A stretch of DNA of 55,935 nt from assembly GCA_036274055.1 (NCBI GenBank), contig DASUGM010000356.1:1-55935 (forward strand), in the 5' to 3' direction. The notes below the pieces were generated by a model. The model ran no database searches. It saw only the letters and a list, made by a program, of their open reading frames with translations, and was not told the origin of the DNA. Positions 51,185-55,935 of this stretch are shown piece by piece. The translations under genes and the position numbers were made by a program. Position 1 is the first letter of the stretch; the number at the start of each line of letters is the position of its first letter. The DNA is from DASUGM01 sp036274055. GTDB lineage: Bacteria; Acidobacteriota; Vicinamibacteria; Vicinamibacterales; SCN-69-37.

Positions 51185-53962
51185 TCAGTCGTTCTTGAGC
51201 ACGACCAGCGGATCCGTCTTCGTCGCTCGCCACGCCGGCACGAAGCAGGCGACGGCGGCAACCATCACCATGACTCCCGAGACCCCCGCGAGCGTTGCCG
51301 GATCGAAGGGCTCGACGTTGAAGAGCATGGTCTTCAGCGCTCTCGTCAGCGCCAGCGACGCGCCGAGACCGAGCAAGAGCCCGATCACCGAGAGGATCAC
51401 GCCGCGCGTCATGATCAGTTTGAGGATCGTCGAGCGATCGGCGCCGAGCGCCATGCGGATGCCGATCTCCTGGCGCCGTTCGGCGACGAGGTAGGACAGG
51501 ATCCCGTAGGTGCCGACGGCGGCCAGCAGCAGCGCGAGCCCGGCAAAGACGCCGAGCAGCACCGTCAGGAAGCGCGGCCGCGCGACGGCGTCGCCCACCA
51601 CCTCATCCATGGTGCGCATCCGCACCAGCGGCAGCGTCGGGTCGAGCTCGGCGACGCTGCGGCGGAACAGCGGCGCCAGCGTCTCGAACGGCGTTTTGGC
51701 GCGCACGAGCATGTTCATGCTGCCGGGCGCGAAGCCGGCGATTCGTGCCCCTTGCTCGATCAGCGCGTACAGCTCGGTGCCCACCGGCGCGTCGATGCCA
51801 CCCTGCTTCACGTCCTTGACGACGCCGATGATCGTCATCCACGGCAGCTTCGTGTCACCGAAGTCGAAGCCGAGCTTCAGTCGCGCGCCAATCGGGTTCC
51901 GATCGCTGAAGAACCGCGCCACCAGCGCCTGGTTGACCAGTACCACCGGGGCGCCGGCGAGGTCAGGCAACTGGAAGGTCCGGCCGTCGACGACGGGAAT
52001 GCCCATGGTCTCGGTGTAACCGAGGGTCACGAACTGCCAATAGTCGACGTTCTGGGGCGGCAGTTTGTAGTCGGGTGGCGGCGGACCGTTGAGGTTGGGA
52101 ATGTGCTCGAAGTCCGTGTCGTTGGCGTTCACCGGTCGCAGCGGCGGCAAACCGTTCGCCGCAGTCACTCCCTCGACGCCCGGGAGCGCGCGCAGCTTGT
52201 CGGACAGCTGCTGGTAGAACGCCACGCGCCGTTCCGTCGGGTATTTCGCGCCCGGCAGAACGACACTGAACGTGGACAGCGACGTCCGATCGAAGCCCAT
52301 GTCCACTTTCATCAGGTTGTAGAAGCTGCGAATCAGCAGCCCCGCGCCGACAACGAGCAGGACGGCGAGCGCCACCTCGACGATGACGAGCCCGGAGCGA
52401 AGCCGCGCCCGCGCGGCGCCGCCGGTCGCCGATCGGCTGCCAGCGTCCTTCATCGCCTGGCTCAGACCGCGCCCGATGTGCATCAGCGGGACGAGACCGA
52501 AGACAAAGCCGGTGACGATCGCCATGATCAACGTGAAGCCGAGCACCCGCCAGTCCAATCCGACTTCGGCCGTGCGCGGGAGCGCGTTGGGGTTGACTGA
52601 CAGCAGCAACCGCAACCCGCCGACGGCCAGACCGATGCCGACCGTTGCGGCCGCGACGGCGAGGACGAGTCCTTCGGTCACCAGCTGCCGCATCAGCCGC
52701 CAGCGTGACGCGCCGAGCGCGGTGCGCAGCGTGTATTCGCGGCTGCGCGAGTCGGCGCGCGCGATCAGCAGGTTCGCCAGGTTCGCACAGGCGATCAGCA
52801 GGACGAAGCCGACCGCTGCCTGCAGCACGACCAGCGCCGTCTTCACCGATCCGATGACGTCATCCTTGAGCGGATCGATCCGCATCGGATGGTTGTTGCG
52901 CAGTTTTGAACGGCGCGGCACATGCGTGTTCGGCACTTCCTCCGGCCACGCGGCGAGGCGCACCTCGAGGTCGGCCCGAGCCTGCTCGAGCGAGACGCCT
53001 TTCTTGAGCCGCCCGACGAGATAGAGGAAGTGGCTGCCGCGCTGGTTCTGCAGCGTCTGGGTGTCGATCGTCAGCGGTCCCCAGATCTCGACCTTCTGAT
53101 CGTGAATGTCGAAGCCCGGCGGCATCACCCCGACGACGCGCGTGGCGCGGTTGTTCACCTCGACGTCCTTTTCGAGGATGTCGGCGCGGCCGCCAAACGA
53201 ACGCTGCCACAGCTCCCACGACAGGATCGCCACCGGCGGCGCGCTCGGAATCGCGTCCTCGGCGGTGAACCCTCGGCCCATCAGCGGCGCGACGCCGAGC
53301 GTCGGCATCAGCTCGGGCGAGACCTGCGCGCTCACCGGGCGGCTCGGAGGGTCGCTGCCGAGATTGACGGCGCTGGTGGCATACGCGCCGATCGACTCGA
53401 ACGACTGATTGCGATCGCGGTACTCGATGAACTCCGGCGGCGAGACCCAGAACTGATCGAAGCCGAGGCTTGGAAACTGGCTGGTGATGAACATCAGCCG
53501 CTCCGCTTCCGGATAGCCGAGCGGCCGGAGCACGACGCCGTTGACCACGCTGAAGACCGCCGTGTTGGCGCCGATGCCGAGCGCCAATGTGAGGATCGTC
53601 ACCAGCGTGAATCCGGGCTGGCGAAAGAGCGATCGGAGGGTGTAGCGGAGATCCTTCCTGAGTCCGTCCATGAGTGCTTCGACTCCTCGCTGCCGGTTTG
53701 GCAGGTCTTCGAGCTCGAGCGCGACGAAGGCGCGCTCGTCCTCGGCCTCGTCGCGGGCGCGCCACAGCGCGTGCGACGTGTGAATTGTGTCGGCGATGAT
53801 GCGGACCCAACCGGTGACGATGCCGATGACACCGAGGTGTTCGCGTTCGCGTGCTAGACATGCAAGCGCTGCGTCCTCGAGCCCCGGGCCGGCGGCGTCA
53901 CGAAAGTCACGCGGCAGGATCCGTGCGACCACGCGATAGCACGCGCGCGACACGCTAGGCAC
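51185..53962 (-). CDS. ADOP-family permease, ADOP5
   Basis: A 925-residue ADOP. The prefix (1-100) includes a cytoplasmic helical stretch (PGLEDAALACLAREREHLG) and the transition DGLRKDLRYTLRSLFRQPGFTLVTILTLALGIGAN. MacB cores, FtsX blocks (FVLLIACANLANLLIARADSR; AAVGTYGILSYLVAERRQEIGIRMALG) and the end RATKTDPLVVLKND follow. The GTG at 53962 overlaps the PadR stop by 8 bases; a GTG at 53953 is possible. Controlled, by position, by the PadR at 54305. Confidence 0.92.
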   Translation of the reverse strand: MPSVSRACYRVVARILPRDFRDAAGPGLEDAALACLAREREHLGVIGIVTGWVRIIADTIHTSHALWRARDEAEDERAFVALELEDLPNRQRGVEALMDGLRKDLRYTLRSLFRQPGFTLVTILTLALGIGANTAVFSVVNGVVLRPLGYPEAERLMFITSQFPSLGFDQFWVSPPEFIEYRDRNQSFESIGAYATSAVNLGSDPPSRPVSAQVSPELMPTLGVAPLMGRGFTAEDAIPSAPPVAILSWELWQRSFGGRADILEKDVEVNNRATRVVGVMPPGFDIHDQKVEIWGPLTIDTQTLQNQRGSHFLYLVGRLKKGVSLEQARADLEVRLAAWPEEVPNTHVPRRSKLRNNHPMRIDPLKDDVIGSVKTALVVLQAAVGFVLLIACANLANLLIARADSRSREYTLRTALGASRWRLMRQLVTEGLVLAVAAATVGIGLAVGGLRLLLSVNPNALPRTAEVGLDWRVLGFTLIMAIVTGFVFGLVPLMHIGRGLSQAMKDAGSRSATGGAARARLRSGLVIVEVALAVLLVVGAGLLIRSFYNLMKVDMGFDRTSLSTFSVVLPGAKYPTERRVAFYQQLSDKLRALPGVEGVTAANGLPPLRPVNANDTDFEHIPNLNGPPPPDYKLPPQNVDYWQFVTLGYTETMGIPVVDGRTFQLPDLAGAPVVLVNQALVARFFSDRNPIGARLKLGFDFGDTKLPWMTIIGVVKDVKQGGIDAPVGTELYALIEQGARIAGFAPGSMNMLVRAKTPFETLAPLFRRSVAELDPTLPLVRMRTMDEVVGDAVARPRFLTVLLGVFAGLALLLAAVGTYGILSYLVAERRQEIGIRMALGADRSTILKLIMTRGVILSVIGLLLGLGASLALTRALKTMLFNVEPFDPATLAGVSGVMVMVAAVACFVPAWRATKTDPLVVLKND

Positions 53963-54305
53963 GCGACGACCCCGGCTTTCGCAGGATCCGGCGTGCGCGC
54001 GCGACCTCGACCAGTCGTTCGAGCCGCTCGGCCTCTTCGGCGCAGCGCTTGCGGCCCTCCGCGGTCAGCCGGTAGTAGCGCGGGCTGCCGGGCGAAGGCG
54101 CAGTCGGCCCGTCCACCGGCGCGATCAGCTTCGATCGCTCGAGCCGCTGGAGATTCCGGTAAAGCATCGCCGGCCAGAGCCGGACGCGGCCGCCGGATCG
54201 CTCGAGGACGTCGTGCATGATCCCGAGCCCGTGCAGGTCGCGATCGGCCAGCGCCAGCAGCATCTGAAACCAGTGCGGCGGCAACGGCGCAGGAGTGGCA
54301 GGCAT
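53955..54305 (-). CDS. PadR-family transcriptional regulator (with ADOP5)
   Basis: A 116-residue PadR protein starting MPATPAPLPPHWFQMLLALADRDLHGLGIMHDVLERSGG, with LWPAMLYRNLQRLERSKLI as recognition region and RYYRLTAEGRKRCAEE. The ATG at 54305 is chosen over 54344 because the intervening 39 bases are almost wholly the palindrome 54313-54342, better read as an operator. Its stop overlaps the ADOP5 start. Strong candidate for autoregulation. Confidence 0.92.
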   Translation of the reverse strand: MPATPAPLPPHWFQMLLALADRDLHGLGIMHDVLERSGGRVRLWPAMLYRNLQRLERSKLIAPVDGPTAPSPGSPRYYRLTAEGRKRCAEEAERLERLVEVARARRILRKPGSSRA

Positions 54306-54312
54306 GGTCGCG

Positions 54313-54342
54313 GTCGATGTATATCTCAAGATATACATCGAC
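54313..54342 (-). promoter_or_regulatory. 30-bp perfect palindrome: PadR operator
   Basis: Two 14-bp arms (GTCGATGTATATCT and its exact complement) around CA, ending 8 bases upstream of the PadR ATG at 54305. The AT-rich ATGTATAT/ATATACAT core resembles known PadR boxes (ATGT-N-ACAT spacing). TATACA within it may be a -10 box. Autorepression of PadR-ADOP5 is the likely role. Confidence 0.75.
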
Positions 54343-54381
54343 ATCTAGGACGAGTACGGCGGGGAAAAAGTTGTCTTCGAG

Positions 54382-55935
54382 TTATCGCTTGAGCACGACG
54401 CCGGCGCGGACGGCGGTAAAGGCGCCCTCGCTGCGGGCGATCCTGCCGTTGACGAGGACCGTGTCGAAGCCGTCCGAGAGCTCGTGCGGCGACGTGTAGG
54501 TCGCGCGTTCTTTCACCTTCGCAGGATCGAAGATGACGATGTCCGCAAACCCGCCGGGTCGAATCATTCCCCGGTCGGTCAGGCCGAACACCAGCGCCGG
54601 GAGGCTGGTCATGGTCCGAACCGCCTCGACCAGCGTCAGGGTCTTGCGTCCAAGCACGTAGCGCTCGATGCGGCGGGCAAACGCGCCGTTGTTGCGCGGG
54701 TGGGGAATCGCCGGGCCGGGCACGGACAATGCCCCATCGCTCGAGGCCATCGTCCAGGGCATGCGCATGATCGCTTCGATGTCCGCCTCGGACATATTGA
54801 ACGAGACGATCGACGCGCCGCCGGCGAGGACGATGTCCGCGGCGGCCTGTTCGACGGAGACGCCGCGTTCCTTCGCGATCGCTTCGAGCGATTTTCCCGC
54901 CAGGCCGGCGGCGCCGCGCCCCGACGCGATGACGATCGACGCCGGCCCGCCGCGCCGGCGGATGTTCTCCTTGACGAGGCCGAGAAACTGCGCCTTCGCG
55001 GCGTCGTTGGCCATGGCTTCTTTCAGGCCTTCGCTGTTCTCGCCCGGCATCACCGCGGCGGCCAGGCTCGTCGACGAAGCATCGTACGGGTATTGATCGG
55101 CGAAGACGTCGACGCCGCGGGCGCGTGCGGTCTCGATGTGCGCGATCATCTCGGCGCTCTTGCCCCAGCTGTCCGGGCCGAGCGCTTTCATGTGCGACAC
55201 GACGCCGCGGACGTGCGCTTCCTCGGCGATGCGGATGACTTCATCCACGGACGCGACGACGCCGACGTCGTAGCTGCCTTCGTCGCGAATGTGACTCGTG
55301 TAGACGCCGCCGGCCTCTCGCGCCAGCGCGATCACCTCTTCCGTCTTCGCGAAGCGGCCCGGTGTATAGAACAGGCCGCTCGACAGTCCGAACGCGCCGG
55401 CCTCGCGCGCCGTGCGCACGAGGCCGCGCATCTTCTCGAGTTCCTGCGGCGTCGGCTGACGGTTCGCCGCGCCGATGACGGCGCGGCGCACCGTCGCGTG
55501 ACCGACGAGCAGCGCGGCGTTGACGCCGATGCCGCCGTCGGCGCCGAGCTGCGCCGCCTGCTGGGTGAGATCGAGCGGCCCGCCGCCGTCGGGATTGCCG
55601 ACCACCGTGGTGACACCCTGCGCGAGGAGCGCGCGCGCCTCGCGCAGGGACCCGCCGAAGGCGGTGGTGTCGGTCGCCGGGCGTGAGGTGATGTTGTCGA
55701 GCGCATGCGAATGGACGTCGATGAAGCCGGGCGCGACGACGCGCCCGGCGGCGTCGATCGTCGTCGTCGCGGCGGCGCCTGCGAGGGCGCCGACCGCGGC
55801 GACGCGATCGCCGCGGATGCCGACGTCGGCGCGTATCCACGGATTGCCGGCGCCGTCGAACACGCGGCCGTCGATGATCAGGATGTCGAAGGGCGCGGAC
55901 GGCCCGACTTGCACGCTCAGACCGACAGCGAGCAC
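54382..55935 (-). CDS. D-aminoacylase / N-acyl-D-amino-acid deacylase-type amidohydrolase (N-terminus may lie outside window)
   Basis: 517 residues visible, starting at a GTG on the last bases of the window; the visible LAVGLSVQVG segment looks like the end of a signal peptide, so the true start is probably beyond the edge. Amidohydrolase motifs: FIDVHSHALD (metal His pair), FGLSSGLFYTPG, VYTSHIRDEG, GVVSHMKALG and MASSDGALS (Asp). The C-terminal beta-sandwich strands RPGGFADIVIFDPAKVKERATY close the composite domain. Such enzymes remove N-acyl groups from D-amino acids or act on dihydropyrimidine-like rings. Confidence 0.92.
   Translation of the reverse strand: MLAVGLSVQVGPSAPFDILIIDGRVFDGAGNPWIRADVGIRGDRVAAVGALAGAAATTTIDAAGRVVAPGFIDVHSHALDNITSRPATDTTAFGGSLREARALLAQGVTTVVGNPDGGGPLDLTQQAAQLGADGGIGVNAALLVGHATVRRAVIGAANRQPTPQELEKMRGLVRTAREAGAFGLSSGLFYTPGRFAKTEEVIALAREAGGVYTSHIRDEGSYDVGVVASVDEVIRIAEEAHVRGVVSHMKALGPDSWGKSAEMIAHIETARARGVDVFADQYPYDASSTSLAAAVMPGENSEGLKEAMANDAAKAQFLGLVKENIRRRGGPASIVIASGRGAAGLAGKSLEAIAKERGVSVEQAAADIVLAGGASIVSFNMSEADIEAIMRMPWTMASSDGALSVPGPAIPHPRNNGAFARRIERYVLGRKTLTLVEAVRTMTSLPALVFGLTDRGMIRPGGFADIVIFDPAKVKERATYTSPHELSDGFDTVLVNGRIARSEGAFTAVRAGVVLKR

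Noticed and set aside
54484..55686. 400-codon plus-strand frame over the amidohydrolase gene
   Set aside because: Antisense shadow; composition unlike a folded protein.

Overview
This 55.9 kb window is GC-rich, gene-dense bacterial chromosome, most likely from an Acidobacteriota bacterium close to Vicinamibacteria. The pointers are five MacB/FtsX-type 'ADOP' permeases without an ATPase partner (a family named from Acidobacteria), three linked PadR repressors, a PEP-CTERM protein, several DUF1080 and Gfo/Idh proteins, and many GTG/TTG starts. The taxonomic call is inference. I found no rRNA, tRNA, CRISPR array, transposase or phage gene.

Layout: 1-6765 (minus) holds a metallo-beta-lactamase-fold hydrolase cut by the window edge and an ADOP-PadR-ADOP set. 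6914-8544 (plus) is a translationally coupled L,D-transpeptidase and M23 peptidase pair. 8614-22032 is the most coherent metabolic region: a DUF1080 protein, a DUF4230 protein, a GMC dehydrogenase with its 'subunit 3', a membrane spermidine-synthase-like protein, cytochrome c, Gfo/Idh, a xylose-isomerase-like TIM barrel and a second DUF1080 protein on the plus strand, then an NHS-family MFS symporter, another TIM barrel and another Gfo/Idh on the minus strand. Together these look like a system that oxidises glycosides at C3, cleaves the 3-keto product and reduces the fragments. 22220-24549 holds an amine-oxidase-like flavoprotein and an alpha/beta hydrolase. 24559-32724 encodes two hybrid histidine kinases, one of 2091 residues with eleven tandem 92-residue HAMP units and three receiver domains. 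32851-35716 holds an AI-2E-type transporter with a fused C-terminal domain, a SYLF protein and a CsbD protein. 35962-38990 is a second PadR-ADOP pair. 39064-43645 holds an outer-membrane-like protein, a rhodanese, a second type of L,D-transpeptidase, a TonB-family protein and a small membrane protein. 44062-45743 encodes pntAB-pntB. 45818-48591 holds the PEP-CTERM protein and CstA. 48653-54305 holds two more ADOPs and a PadR. 54382-55935 encodes a D-aminoacylase-type amidohydrolase.

The most unusual signal lies between the genes. At least ten intergenic gaps carry arrays of short units with a strict period of 7, 8 or 9 bases. In most of them the array faces its own inverted copy, making long imperfect hairpins. 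The unit sequence differs from locus to locus, but the two arms of one locus match each other. One of them, at 35723-35886, is an 81-bp inverted repeat with a 2-base loop and about 86% arm identity. Several arrays run into the last codons or stop codon of the neighbouring gene. They lie between convergent, tandem and even divergent genes, so simple transcription termination does not explain them all.
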